Source: Kiritimatiellia bacterium
GTDB lineage: Bacteria; Verrucomicrobiota; Kiritimatiellia; RFP12; UBA1067
Direction: 5' to 3'
DNA: 52,470 bases
NCBI GenBank assembly: GCA_017405115.1
Contig: JAFRBA010000240.1
Location: 1-52,470, forward strand
Made by a program: the position numbers and the translations under genes. Shown in pieces: positions 21,754 to 31,116 of this stretch. The number at the start of each line of letters is the position of its first letter. The first letter of the stretch is position 1. Below the pieces are notes generated by a model. That model ran no database searches. It was not told the origin of the DNA and saw only the letters and a program-made list of their open reading frames with translations.

Positions 21754-22239
21754 TCAGCCCCCGATGGTTACCAAGAAGCTGCGGAAATAGAAGAAGATGG
21801 TCGCCGCGCAGAAGACAATCTTCATCAGAACGCCGGAGAGAAAGCCCAGGAACGCGCCAAATCCGCCCCATAAGGCCTCGCCCGCGCTCTTGCGCGCAAG
21901 CAGCTCGCCGACAACCGCGCCGCAGAAAGGCCCAAGCAAGATCCCCAGCGGAAAGAAGAATATGCCGACGAAAGTCCCGATCGCGCAACCCCATGTCCCG
22001 TACTTGGAGCACTTGAACCGCTTCGCGCCAAGAGCGGGCACGACATAGTCAAGCACCGTCACGACGAGCGCAGCCGCTCCGAAGACCGCAATGACGAGGG
22101 AGGACGGCGCCTTTGAAGTTGGAATCATGCACAGGAGGCCGCAATAGGCGAGAACCGGACCGGGGACGATTGGAACTACGCATCCGATCAAGCCCGCAAT
22201 CATCAGGACAATCGCAACTGACAGCAACGCCGCAGACAT
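21754..22239 (-). CDS. DUF456 small membrane protein
   Basis: 161 aa. Four to five hydrophobic segments with the DUF456 pattern: IAGLIGCVVPIVPGPVLAY near the N-terminus, VVPALGAKRFKCSKYGTWG in the middle, then GTFVGIFFFPLGILLGPFCGA and a last GxxxGF-type helix. Function unknown; glycine-zipper-like helices suggest an oligomeric membrane protein. The ATG at 22239 follows the RluA-family stop at 22242 by 2 nt, so it is co-translated with that gene. Confidence 0.8.
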   Translation of the reverse strand: MSAALLSVAIVLMIAGLIGCVVPIVPGPVLAYCGLLCMIPTSKAPSSLVIAVFGAAALVVTVLDYVVPALGAKRFKCSKYGTWGCAIGTFVGIFFFPLGILLGPFCGAVVGELLARKSAGEALWGGFGAFLGFLSGVLMKIVFCAATIFFYFRSFLVTIGG

Positions 22240-22241
22240 CG

Positions 22242-23150
22242 CTACTCCTCCGCATGGCCGATGCCGGCCGACTCCAGGTAAGGCGCCATGTCCGCCGGCG
22301 CGGGGGCTTTGAAATCCATCGGCTCTCGCGTAACGGGGTGACGCAGCGAAAGACGCCACGCATGAAGCATCTGCCGAGCAGGCACCGGACGCAGGAGTCT
22401 GTCGCGGGAGGCGCTGCCGTACGTCGCGTCGCCGACGACGGGGCACCGCAACGCCGCCATGTGCACCCTTATCTGGTGCGTACGACCTGTCTCGATGCGG
22501 CATTCGACGACTGAAACGCGCTTCTCCTCGGAATGGCCCAGGACGCGCCAGTTCGTTATGGCAAGCTTTCCGTTCCTCTCGACAACGGCCATCCGCTTGC
22601 GGTCCACCGGATGACGGCCGATCATGTTCTCGATGCGCCCGGCATCGAGCGAAGGCCTGCCGTGACAGACTGCAAGGTACACCTTCTCCACGTTCCTGTG
22701 GCTGGAAAACGCCGCGGCAAGGCCCGCCATCGCCGCCTCCGACTTCGCCACCACGATGAGTCCGGACGTGTCCTGGTCCAGGCGATGCACGATTCCCGGC
22801 CTGGCGACGCCGCCGATTCCGGCCAGCGCGGGGCAGTGGTGGAGAAGCGCGTTGACGAGAGTGCCGGTGAAATGCCCCGGGGCGGGGTGGACGACAAGTC
22901 CCGGCGGCTTGTTGACGACGAGGATGTCGGCGTCCTCGAAGACGACGTCCAGCGGGATGGCCTCCGGCTCCGGAACGGCAGGGACCGGCGGGGGGATCGT
23001 AACGATGATCGCGTCTTCCGCGCCGACGGACATGCCGGCCTTGGCGGCCGTCTCGCCGTTGACCGTTACGAACCCGGCCTTTATGAGGCCCTCTATCCGC
23101 GACCGCGAGAAGTCGGGATGGATCTCAAGTATTCGCCTGTCGAGCCTCAT
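22242..23150 (-). CDS. RluA-family pseudouridine synthase (RluD-like)
   Basis: 302 aa. An S4-type RNA-binding segment covers residues 1-60 ([21 protein letters not shown]). The catalytic domain follows with the signature HRLDQDTSG, catalytic Asp at about 125, and later ETGRTHQIRVHMA. It converts specific uridines of rRNA (RluD type, 23S) to pseudouridine; the exact target cannot be read from sequence. It overlaps the malic enzyme gene upstream by 26 nt and is followed at once by DUF456. Confidence 0.9.
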   Translation of the reverse strand: MRLDRRILEIHPDFSRSRIEGLIKAGFVTVNGETAAKAGMSVGAEDAIIVTIPPPVPAVPEPEAIPLDVVFEDADILVVNKPPGLVVHPAPGHFTGTLVNALLHHCPALAGIGGVARPGIVHRLDQDTSGLIVVAKSEAAMAGLAAAFSSHRNVEKVYLAVCHGRPSLDAGRIENMIGRHPVDRKRMAVVERNGKLAITNWRVLGHSEEKRVSVVECRIETGRTHQIRVHMAALRCPVVGDATYGSASRDRLLRPVPARQMLHAWRLSLRHPVTREPMDFKAPAPADMAPYLESAGIGHAEE

Positions 23151-24432
23151 TGCGTCGTTCGAGGTCGAGGCGATACGCGGAGAGGTCCACCTTGGCGCGG
23201 GCGACGCCGCTCTTGACTGCCGCCTCGGCGACGGCGAACGACACCTCCACGAAGAGACGGCGGTCGAAAGGCTTCGGAATGATGTACTCCGGCCCGAACT
23301 CCAGCGTCTCGCCCGGATAGAGCGCCTTCACGTCGTCCGGCACGTCCTGGCGCGCGAGCCTGGCCAGGGCATTGGCCGCCGCGACCTTCATGTCGGTGTT
23401 TATCGTCGTCGCGCGAACGTCAAGCGCGCCGCGGAACAGGTACGGGAATCCGAGCACGTTGTTTATCTGGTTAGGATAGTCGGAGCGACCGGTCACCATG
23501 ACGTAGCGCCGGCCCGCGAGAGCCTTCGCGGCCTCCTCCGGAGTGATCTCCGGGTCTGGGTTCGCCATCGCGAAGATCGCGGGGAACTCCCCCATACTCT
23601 TCACATCGTCGCCAGACAGGACGTTTGCCGCCGAGACGCCGATGAACACGTCCGCTCCCGCCACGGCCTCCTTGAGCGTCTTTGCCGCGGTGGTGACGGC
23701 GTGGCGGGCCTTGAACGGGTTGAGGTCGTCGCGGTCGGGGCGAATCGTCCCCTTCCTGTCGCACATCGTCACGTCCTTGACCCCTGCGGCCTTGAGCATG
23801 TCGCAGATGCGTATTCCGGCCGCGCCGGCTCCGTTCATGACGACCTTGAGGGAGTCCAGCTCGCGCCCTGCGAGGCGCGCGTAGTTCATCACCCCCGAAA
23901 GCGCGATCACGGCGGTCCCCCACTGGTCGTCGTGGAAGACCGGGATGTCGAGCGCCGCGTCGAGGCGGTCCTCGATCTCGAAGCACGCGGGCGCCGCGAT
24001 GTCCTCGAGGTTGATGCCGCCGTACTGCGGCGCGATCGCAGCCACGGCGTCGATGACGCGCTGCGGATCCGTCTTGCCGCTGCTGGCCCCTCCGACGCGG
24101 CAATGGTCGAGAGGCACCGGCCAGGCGTCCACGTCGCCGAACGACTTGAACAGGACGGCCTTGCCCTCCATGACGGGGATGGACGCCGCCGCGCCCAGGT
24201 CTCCCAGGCCGAGGATGGCGGTGCCGTCCGACACGACGGCGACCAGGTTCGGCTTCGCCGTGACTTCGTAGACGGATTTCGGCTCGGCGGCGACGGCCTT
24301 CACGGCGTGCGCAACGCCTGGCGTGTACGCAAGGCAGAGGTCGTCCTTTGTCCTGAGCGGCTTCGGCAGCGACACCGCCACCTTCCCGCCGCGGTGAAAC
24401 GCAAGCACTTCTTCTTTTCCGTATGATGCCAT
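23125..24432 (-). CDS. malic enzyme (decarboxylating malate dehydrogenase)
   Basis: 435 aa, the catalytic unit without the phosphotransacetylase-like domain seen in longer MaeB. It converts malate to pyruvate and CO2 with NAD(P). Visible motifs: [10 protein letters not shown] near 36 with the catalytic Tyr, [15 protein letters not shown] (66-80), [28 protein letters not shown], and the Rossmann motif [15 protein letters not shown]. Cofactor choice is not certain. It lies 21 nt after the TrmH-family gene. Confidence 0.92.
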   Translation of the reverse strand: MASYGKEEVLAFHRGGKVAVSLPKPLRTKDDLCLAYTPGVAHAVKAVAAEPKSVYEVTAKPNLVAVVSDGTAILGLGDLGAAASIPVMEGKAVLFKSFGDVDAWPVPLDHCRVGGASSGKTDPQRVIDAVAAIAPQYGGINLEDIAAPACFEIEDRLDAALDIPVFHDDQWGTAVIALSGVMNYARLAGRELDSLKVVMNGAGAAGIRICDMLKAAGVKDVTMCDRKGTIRPDRDDLNPFKARHAVTTAAKTLKEAVAGADVFIGVSAANVLSGDDVKSMGEFPAIFAMANPDPEITPEEAAKALAGRRYVMVTGRSDYPNQINNVLGFPYLFRGALDVRATTINTDMKVAAANALARLARQDVPDDVKALYPGETLEFGPEYIIPKPFDRRLFVEVSFAVAEAAVKSGVARAKVDLSAYRLDLERRNEARQANT

Positions 24433-24453
24433 CTTGACTTCCTGTTCCTTTCG

Positions 24454-25311
24454 CTAGTGGTCGTGTCTGCCCTCGCCGTGCCACGGGACCGCCGCCGGCA
24501 CCGTGTCCAGCCCGGCCGCGATGCGCTGGCGCACCGCCTCGTACACGAGGATCGTCGCCGCCGCGGAGACATTCAGCGAGTCGGCCATCCCAAGCATCGG
24601 GATGCGCACGCGGAGCTCCGCCCCGTCCATCCACTTCTCGGTGAGCCCGTACTGCTCGGCGCCAAGGGCGATTGCGACGTTGCCGGTCAGGTCGACCTCG
24701 AAGTGGAGCCTCTCGGCGTGCGGCGTGGCGGCGAGAACCCTGAAGCCATGCGACTTCAGGTACGCGAGCGCCTCGTCGGACGAGGCCTCGACGATCGGCA
24801 CGGAGAACATCGTTCCCGTAGACGCCCGGACAACGTTCGGGTTGTGGATGTCGGTCGTGCGGTCGCACACTATCACCGCCGCAACTTTCGCCGCGTCTGC
24901 GGAACGGAGTATCGTGCCGAGGTTGCCAGGCTTCTCGATGGACTCCGTGACTATTACGAGCGCGTTCTCCGGCAGTCTGAGGTCCGCCAGCCTGATGGAA
25001 ACATGCGGACCGACCATGAGCAGGCCGTCCGGGCGCTCCTTGTAGGCTATCTTGCCGAAGCACGCGCGGGAACAGGTGTACACCTCGGCCCCGAGGCGCG
25101 CGCATTCCTCCACGAGCGCGGGCTCGTTTTCGTTCTTGAGGTAGCACTCCGGACAGTGGAATATCGCCCTTGGACGGTAGCCGTTGTCCAGCGCGCGGCG
25201 GCATTCGCGGTAGCCCTCGACAATCATCTCGCCCGACTCCTCGCGCTCTGAGCAGCTGCGGAGCCTCACTACGTACTTGAGCTTCGGATTGGCCGTTGAC
25301 GTGATTTCCAT
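24454..25311 (-). CDS. TrmH/SpoU-family RNA 2'-O-methyltransferase
   Basis: 285 aa. N-terminal substrate-binding domain (about 1-100) beginning ITSTANPKLKYVVRLR; C-terminal SPOUT domain with motif 1 ESIEKPGNLGTILRSADAAK (catalytic Asn/Arg), motif 2 VAIALGAEQYGLTE and motif 3 IPMLGMADSLNVSAAATIL, the knot-forming SAM site. The likely substrate is ribosomal RNA. It has a C-terminal His/Asp-rich tail (PWHGEGRHDH). First gene of the block running into malic enzyme. Confidence 0.92.
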   Translation of the reverse strand: MEITSTANPKLKYVVRLRSCSEREESGEMIVEGYRECRRALDNGYRPRAIFHCPECYLKNENEPALVEECARLGAEVYTCSRACFGKIAYKERPDGLLMVGPHVSIRLADLRLPENALVIVTESIEKPGNLGTILRSADAAKVAAVIVCDRTTDIHNPNVVRASTGTMFSVPIVEASSDEALAYLKSHGFRVLAATPHAERLHFEVDLTGNVAIALGAEQYGLTEKWMDGAELRVRIPMLGMADSLNVSAAATILVYEAVRQRIAAGLDTVPAAVPWHGEGRHDH

Positions 25312-25360
25312 GGCGATTCAACAGCCACATCGATGCCATGGCAGGCAGAACTCTCTGCAA

Positions 25361-25437
25361 TGGTCGGAGCGGAGGGATTTGAACCCTCGGCCTTTTGGTC
25401 CCGAACCAAACGCGCTACCAGACTGCGCTACGCTCCG
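25361..25437 (-). tRNA. tRNA-Pro, anticodon CGG
   Basis: Acceptor CGGAGCG/CGCTCCG; D-arm GCGC-AGTCTGGTA-GCGC; anticodon arm TTTGG-TTCGGGA-CCAAA; T-arm GAGGG-TTCAAAT-CCCTC; discriminator A and encoded CCA. Confidence 0.95.
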
Positions 25438-25458
25438 ATATGGCTGAAAACGGCGCGT

Positions 25459-25487
25459 ATTATAGCACAACTCGCATCGTGGCGCAA
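25459..25487 (-). promoter_or_regulatory. promoter of tRNA-Pro
   Basis: Minus strand TTGCGC (25487-25482), 17-nt spacer, TATAAT (25464-25459). Confidence 0.6.
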
Positions 25488-25563
25488 GTGGCGGCGGACG
25501 GCGCGGCGGCGCTGTCGCGTTTCGCGGTGGATGCACTTCGCGGACTCACCCCCGATAATGTGC

Positions 25564-25569
25564 TATAAT
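25564..25569 (+). promoter_or_regulatory. -10 element of ydbH-like operon, almost at the start codon
   Basis: TGC-TATAAT extended -10; expected +1 near 25576, so the transcript would begin at or inside the first codons (ATG at 25575 or 25581). No clear -35. Leaderless or near-leaderless. Confidence 0.45.
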
Positions 25570-25574
25570 ACACG

Positions 25575-26915
25575 ATGTCGATGGAAACGACCAGTACAGG
25601 AAACAGAGAAGGCAAGTGGGCGAAGCGGCTGATCATCACGGTGGTCACACTTCTGCTCGTCGTCATCGTGCTGGTGCTGTCCGTTCCGCTGATCATCCCC
25701 TACGTCCCCCTGCCCGAGATCGATTTCGACGCGTCCCCATACCTGAAGGGCAAGGCCGCGCAGCTCGTCCAAAACCATAGGGTCAAGGCGCACCTAGACG
25801 TGAGCCGCGGAGAAAATGGAGGCTTCCGCATACGCGCAGAGGGGCTCATGCTGGACTGGCCGTTCACGGCGACGGCAAAAGTCGGCTTCGGCCTCGTGCG
25901 CGCGCATGGCTCGTTCTCAGCCAAGCTTACCGATACGACCCTGAGGCTCGTCGGCGATTTCGACGTGAAATCCACAAAGGACTGGCGGTTCGCCGTACTC
26001 GTCCCGGAGGCCCGGCTCTCGTCCGACGACGCCATCCTCGGCCTGATGCTCCCGCGCCTCGACATGCCGGCGGTGACGAACCTGTCATGCTCGGGAACGC
26101 TCTCGCTCTCGGCGGACGGGGAATGCACGCCGAAGCGCCCGCTGCCGTCGTGGTCGGCCGAGGGCTCCCTGTCCGGGGTTTGCGCCTCGATGGACGTCGG
26201 CAAGAAGGCGCGCCCCGTGAAGGTGAACAACCTCCGCATCCGGTTCGGCGCAAAGGGCCTTGCAGACTGGAGGGAGATCTCGCCCATGTTCCCGCACGCC
26301 GATTCGGTAGAGGCATACGGCGTCGTCCTCACCAACGTCTTCGCAAGCATCCGCGCAACAGACCGCGCATACCTGGTGACGGAGGCCGGGGCGGGATGCG
26401 CCGGCGGGGAGCTGAAGCTCTACTCGCTCTTCCTCGACCCCGAGAAGCTGAGCGCCGGCGCGACGATATACGCCGACGGCGTGGACGCCGGCGAGGTCCT
26501 CGCGCGCGTCTCCGGGTTCCGCGGCGAGGCCACGGGCAGGCTGCACGGCAAGCTGCCGTTCTACCTGAAGGACGGCAAGGAGCTGCGTCTGAGGAACGCC
26601 TACCTCTTCTCCACTCCCGGCGAGACCGGCAAGGTGCGCATAGCCGACGCGCGCCCCATGCTCGACAAACTCGCGATGGGCGGCGTGTCGGAGGACGTGC
26701 GCGGCAACCTCTCGAAGGCGCTGGCGAACCTCGACTACACCGTGCTCAGGGTCCAGCTCCGCCGCGGGGAGAGAGAGGAAGACTCGTCGCTCGGGCTGAA
26801 GCTGGAGGGTACCGCGTCCCAAGGCGGCGCAACAGTTCCGGTAAACCTCAACGTGACATTCCGGGGCGACCTGGACCAGCTCGTCAACACTGGAATGAAG
26901 TTCTCAAGGAGATAA
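25575..26915 (+). CDS. YdbH-like/AsmA-like envelope protein
   Basis: 446 aa. One N-terminal membrane anchor at about residues 17-40, then a long beta-rich periplasmic region of the AsmA/YdbH type (repeated hydrophobic strands, late ARPMLDKLAMGGV and DYTVLRVQLRR as in YdbH C-termini). YdbH is one of the bridge-like proteins that carry phospholipid to the outer membrane in Gram-negatives; E. coli YdbH is about twice this length. The next gene encodes fused YnbE and YdbL, its normal partners, 4 nt downstream, which strongly supports the assignment. A second ATG at 25581 is possible. Confidence 0.75.
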   Translation: MSMETTSTGNREGKWAKRLIITVVTLLLVVIVLVLSVPLIIPYVPLPEIDFDASPYLKGKAAQLVQNHRVKAHLDVSRGENGGFRIRAEGLMLDWPFTATAKVGFGLVRAHGSFSAKLTDTTLRLVGDFDVKSTKDWRFAVLVPEARLSSDDAILGLMLPRLDMPAVTNLSCSGTLSLSADGECTPKRPLPSWSAEGSLSGVCASMDVGKKARPVKVNNLRIRFGAKGLADWREISPMFPHADSVEAYGVVLTNVFASIRATDRAYLVTEAGAGCAGGELKLYSLFLDPEKLSAGATIYADGVDAGEVLARVSGFRGEATGRLHGKLPFYLKDGKELRLRNAYLFSTPGETGKVRIADARPMLDKLAMGGVSEDVRGNLSKALANLDYTVLRVQLRRGEREEDSSLGLKLEGTASQGGATVPVNLNVTFRGDLDQLVNTGMKFSRR

Positions 26916-26919
26916 CGCA

Positions 26920-27366
26920 ATGAAGACAGAAGTGATGATCGCCGCGGCAGCGGCGATGTGCGCAGGCGGCTGCATCCAGCTCAAGACCGAAAGCGAGATC
27001 AAGCCGATACACATAACGATGGACGTCAACCTCAAGGTCGACAAGGACCTCGACAAGGCGTTTGCCGACGAGACGTCCAAGTCGTCGAAGGGCGCGTTCG
27101 GGGCCGCAAAGGGCCTAGTCGACAGGAAGGCCGCCGGCATCACCAACAGGGCCATGCTGGAAGCCCGCCCCGAGGCTACCGACGATGACAAGCTCGCCGT
27201 CGCCGAGGAGAACGCCAGGCGCCTGAAGCGCTTCGGAGAGGTCGCGAAGAACAACGGAACGTCGATAGAGTCCGTGCAGAAGCGCCACGTGCTGAAGATA
27301 CGCGAGAGGCTGCCCGCCGGCGCCTGGTATCAGGACGACTCCGGCGCCTGGCTGCAGAAGAAGTGA
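26920..27366 (+). CDS. fused YnbE-YdbL lipoprotein
   Basis: 148 aa. Residues 1-17 are a lipoprotein signal with lipobox AGGC (Cys near 18). IKPIHITMDVNLKVDKDLDKAF is YnbE-like. From about residue 75 the sequence matches the YdbL/DUF1318 pattern: an Arg-rich helix NARRLKRFGEVAKNNGTSIESVQ and the end LPAGAWYQDDSGAWLQKK. In E. coli ynbE and ydbL are separate genes after ydbH; here they are one polypeptide. It should sit in the outer membrane inner leaflet and cap the YdbH bridge. GGAGATAACGCA precedes the ATG. Confidence 0.75.
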   Translation: MKTEVMIAAAAAMCAGGCIQLKTESEIKPIHITMDVNLKVDKDLDKAFADETSKSSKGAFGAAKGLVDRKAAGITNRAMLEARPEATDDDKLAVAEENARRLKRFGEVAKNNGTSIESVQKRHVLKIRERLPAGAWYQDDSGAWLQKK

Positions 27367-27369
27367 CCT

Positions 27370-30300
27370 TCAGCGCGGAAGCGCGAACTTGAAGAAGTAC
27401 GCGCTGTCGCGGTCCATCCTGACGCGAACGACGACGCGGTCCCTGCCGCGCGAGACGACCGAGTACGGCGCGTCTGCCTTGATTTCCGCCTCGCCGATCC
27501 GCGGCGCCTGCACGACGAAACGCATGGGAACGGGATAGACCTCGCGGTCCTTGTAGATCGGCGGCTCGTCCGACACCACCACCACCAGGTCGCCGCGTTC
27601 GTTGAACGCCGACGAGACCAGACCGTGGTCGCTCTTCACAGCGGGGTCGGGCGCAAGGAACGCGTAGGCCTCGCGCATCGCCTCCTTCAAGTTCGTCGAA
27701 AGCGAGTCCTGCCCCCAGTGGAATACGGTCCGGAACGACACGCGGCGGATCGACGACGCCGGGGCGTTCACGAACACCGTGCGGCCCTTCGCGCCGGACT
27801 TCTTGACGACGAGCGGGATGTCCATCGCCGCGCCCGGCCTCTCCGCCGCCCAGAGCAGGACCTCCGCGCCGTCCGCGGCATAGCGCGCCTTCGCGAGCTT
27901 GTGCGAGAACGGCTCCCCCGGCAGATAGCCGACCGGTCTGTCCGCGACGCGCCTCACGCCGAAGAGGTCCTCGAGGCCTGCGACCTGTTCGAACGCGACG
28001 ATTCCGACGCCGCGGTCGTGAAGCGCGCGAATCGAGTCCAAGACCCGTCTTGGCGTGCCCTCCACGATCGGTGGGATGACGACAAACTCCGCCTTGCCGG
28101 AATCGACGTCCCCGATGTCGGCGAACGTCGTCGTGACCGGCGTCGCATAGCCGTTGACGACGGCCTGCTCGAATGCGTACGCCACGTCGTCCTCGGCCGA
28201 GTTGCCGATGTCCGAAAGCGTCCTCCACTTATTCGCCGAGAGGCGGAATCGGGAATTGCACTCCTCGTCGAAGTACTCACCGTTGCGGCGAAGCGCGTCA
28301 AGGTCGTGCACAACGAACGGCGCCTTGTGGGCGCGCCTGGGCTCGTTCTTCACGATGTTGCCCCATGCGTGAACGAATTCCTCCATCGCGCCGTTCTCCG
28401 GGTTGCGCGCGTGGAAGCCGTAGTCCTTCCAGAACTTGTAGCCGCCCTTTGCGAACTGGGGCGTCCCGTACACGTACTGGTACGCGACGCGCCGCTGGTG
28501 CACGTCGGCCAGGTATGTCCGCGACAGCGGATGGGCCATGTAGACGGCGCCGTCGAGGCACCTGCCCCAGCCCGAGTAGTATATCTCCGGAAAGATGCGC
28601 CTGCTCCTGTCGCCGAAGTGCAGGTCGTACGTCGCGACGAAGAATGCCGGCCTGAAGAGCGGATAGTCGCACGAATGGTGGTACTCCTCGAACAGCCAGA
28701 AGGAGCCGTTCCGCCGCAGCCGGGGGTCGTCGACCATCGGATAGCCGCCGTACGTGAGCTGGTACGCCGTCTTGTAGTGCGTGACGTAGTAGGCGTACGG
28801 TCCGTACGTGGCCTGGGCGACCTTGGGGTTCACCGAAAGGAGGTAGTCCACGAACTCCTGCGCGTTCGCGTCTATGCGGGGCCGCGCGTAGTCCACCCAG
28901 TCGCGCCAGCACGTCTCGAAGAGCGTCTTGAGGGCCTCGTAGGTGAACGGCTCAGGCGTCGGAACCTTGGACTCGAGCCCTCGCTCCTTCAGGAAGTCGC
29001 GCAGGAGCTTCAGCTGGAAGCCCGTGTAGTAGTTCACCACGCCGAGTTCGTACCGGCCGTCCCACGCGTATCGCTCGTCCGCGCCGCCGAAGGCGTTGGC
29101 ATGGCGGATGAGCTCCTTGTTCCACTCGGACCGCATCTCGAGCCGGTTCGAGTTGCGACTCCAGTTCCAGCACCACCACCAGCGGCGGTAGACGGACATG
29201 AGCCGCCAGATCTCGAGTCCGTCGCCGACGAGCGGATAGCGGTTGTCGACTGAATAGTAGTGCGCCACTCCGCCCACGTCTCCCCACGGGTCGAGGATGT
29301 TCTGCTCGAGGTACTTGATCTCGTTCGGCATCGAGACGAACGTCGGCAGGCCGGACGCCAGAGGCGGGCACGGTCCGTTCGGGTCGTCCGGTAGCACCTC
29401 GAACACTGTCGTCCTGCCGTTCACGACGAGCTTGTACACGCCCACCTTCAGGAATCCGTCCAGCGAAACCTCCGTCGTGGCGCGGCGGATGCCGCATGGC
29501 ATGAGCTCGCTCCCCTTGTCGCGCAACGTAGTCGACGGCGACACGGCGTCGCCGTATACGTCGGTGAACTTCGCTTCCACATGCATCTCGTCTGCCGACC
29601 ATTCCGCGTCGAGGAAGTACGACTCGACGTCGAAGCGAACTTTCTCGGACTCGTAGAAGTAGTGCTGCTCGCGCGCGTGCTTGAGCGCCGCCTCTCGCTT
29701 CGGGATGTCGGCTGGTATCTTGGACACCAGCCTCTTGTCGGCGGGGCTCCTCACCTTGAGCCCGGTCGCCCTGCCCAGCAGCGGGGTGCCGTCGTAGAGC
29801 ACCCTGCCGTCCCGCGCAACGATCTGCTCGCGCGGCCCCTCCTCGGCGAAGCGCCACGGATGCGCAATCGCGTGCCTGTAGCCCGCTGCCAGGGACCATG
29901 CAGACGGGAATCCGAAGTACACGACGCTCATGTGTTTTGGCCACGGCTCGTCGGTGCCCTTGCCGCGGCGCGGCACGCACGGGTCGCGCAGCGTCTTTTC
30001 GCCATTCCAGAAGTTGCACTTGGAGAACTCTGCGCCCTTCGCGTCCAGCACACGCACATACGGCGTGTCGACCTTCTCCTGGACGCTTCCCCACTCGCCT
30101 CCGTTTGTTATGACGCGGCCCTCCAGGGGACGGCTCGCGGTCGTGCCCGACAGCTCCGCCTCGAGGAGCGTCTCGCCCGTTTCATAGCGAGACAGCGTCA
30201 CGTCGTAGACGACCGGCATCTGGAAGCCCTGCGACTTGTCAAGCTGCAGCCTGCAGGCTGCGATCCTCTCCTTCGCCGGCTCCTCCGGCGAATCAAGCGC

Positions 30301-30933
30301 GACTTCCCGGATGTAGAGCTGCTGCTGCGAATCGCTTGCCGCGTCAAGCGCCACATGGCCGGCGGCCTCGCCTTCCGGCAGCTCGAAAGCCGCGTCCACT
30401 CCGCATGCCGAGACGCGTCCCTTAGTCCCCTTCACCTCCAGCATGAGTCTCTGGACCTTCTCCATGTCCACCCTGAAGCCCTCGCTCACGGCGATGTCCC
30501 TGCCGTCGAGCGAGAACGAGAACCGGGAGGTGTTGCGCTCCATGAACAGCTCCAGCATGTGCCCCGCGCCTGTTTCGCGGTTGCGGCGGAAATGCACGAC
30601 GAGCCCGTAGCCGGGACCACCTGAATGCGTAGTCTCGATGTTCCAGTCGAGGGCGAGCCTGAAGTCCCGCAGCTTCGGAGTCCTTAGGCAATGCAAGTTG
30701 CCGTTCAGAAGTATGGCATAGCGCCCGTCCATCACCCTGCCATGGCGGTGCGAATAGTGCGACATCTGCTCGATGTCGATGCCGTACGACTCGCCGACGT
30801 CGTCCGACACGGAGAAGTCCTCGCGGAACGAATATCCCAGCGCAGCGGCCGACGTGCAGAGCACGGCCAAGAGCGCAGCCATGCGCACAACGCCCGCCAT
30901 GCGCGCTTCCCTTTTCCCTTTTTTCGCTTGCAT
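27370..30933 (-). CDS. large secreted protein, probable glycan-active enzyme
   Basis: 1187 aa. Signal peptide at about residues 12-36 (MAALLAVLCTSAAALG). An N-terminal LamG-like jelly-roll runs to about 215 (YGLVVHFRRNRETGAGHMLELFM). A beta-sandwich follows, then a long domain rich in Trp and Tyr (RWWWCWNWSRNSNRLE, YHHSCDYPLFRPAF, YYSGWGRCLDGAVYM) that looks like a barrel glycosidase, then a Rossmann-like GATase-type segment (GVGIVAFEQVAGLEDLFG) as in beta-galactosidase trimerisation domains. I do not recognise a named family or the catalytic pair. AAGGAG 8 nt before the ATG supports the start. It heads the carbohydrate region and converges with the YdbH operon. Confidence 0.7.
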   Translation of the reverse strand: MQAKKGKREARMAGVVRMAALLAVLCTSAAALGYSFREDFSVSDDVGESYGIDIEQMSHYSHRHGRVMDGRYAILLNGNLHCLRTPKLRDFRLALDWNIETTHSGGPGYGLVVHFRRNRETGAGHMLELFMERNTSRFSFSLDGRDIAVSEGFRVDMEKVQRLMLEVKGTKGRVSACGVDAAFELPEGEAAGHVALDAASDSQQQLYIREVALDSPEEPAKERIAACRLQLDKSQGFQMPVVYDVTLSRYETGETLLEAELSGTTASRPLEGRVITNGGEWGSVQEKVDTPYVRVLDAKGAEFSKCNFWNGEKTLRDPCVPRRGKGTDEPWPKHMSVVYFGFPSAWSLAAGYRHAIAHPWRFAEEGPREQIVARDGRVLYDGTPLLGRATGLKVRSPADKRLVSKIPADIPKREAALKHAREQHYFYESEKVRFDVESYFLDAEWSADEMHVEAKFTDVYGDAVSPSTTLRDKGSELMPCGIRRATTEVSLDGFLKVGVYKLVVNGRTTVFEVLPDDPNGPCPPLASGLPTFVSMPNEIKYLEQNILDPWGDVGGVAHYYSVDNRYPLVGDGLEIWRLMSVYRRWWWCWNWSRNSNRLEMRSEWNKELIRHANAFGGADERYAWDGRYELGVVNYYTGFQLKLLRDFLKERGLESKVPTPEPFTYEALKTLFETCWRDWVDYARPRIDANAQEFVDYLLSVNPKVAQATYGPYAYYVTHYKTAYQLTYGGYPMVDDPRLRRNGSFWLFEEYHHSCDYPLFRPAFFVATYDLHFGDRSRRIFPEIYYSGWGRCLDGAVYMAHPLSRTYLADVHQRRVAYQYVYGTPQFAKGGYKFWKDYGFHARNPENGAMEEFVHAWGNIVKNEPRRAHKAPFVVHDLDALRRNGEYFDEECNSRFRLSANKWRTLSDIGNSAEDDVAYAFEQAVVNGYATPVTTTFADIGDVDSGKAEFVVIPPIVEGTPRRVLDSIRALHDRGVGIVAFEQVAGLEDLFGVRRVADRPVGYLPGEPFSHKLAKARYAADGAEVLLWAAERPGAAMDIPLVVKKSGAKGRTVFVNAPASSIRRVSFRTVFHWGQDSLSTNLKEAMREAYAFLAPDPAVKSDHGLVSSAFNERGDLVVVVSDEPPIYKDREVYPVPMRFVVQAPRIGEAEIKADAPYSVVSRGRDRVVVRVRMDRDSAYFFKFALPR

Positions 30934-31116
30934 CTTTTATTCTCCTTAAGCGCACCAGCGCCCTTGGCTTTTGATCTGGAACCATCTCCCCGCGCCCGCC
31001 AGGCAGAGTTTTGCCAGGGAGCCCATCATGCTTTGGTTGTATTATATCAGATTGCCGCGTTTCGCGGGGAATTGTCGAGGGCAGCACAGCTGACCCTTTT
31101 TAAATCATGCGTGAGA

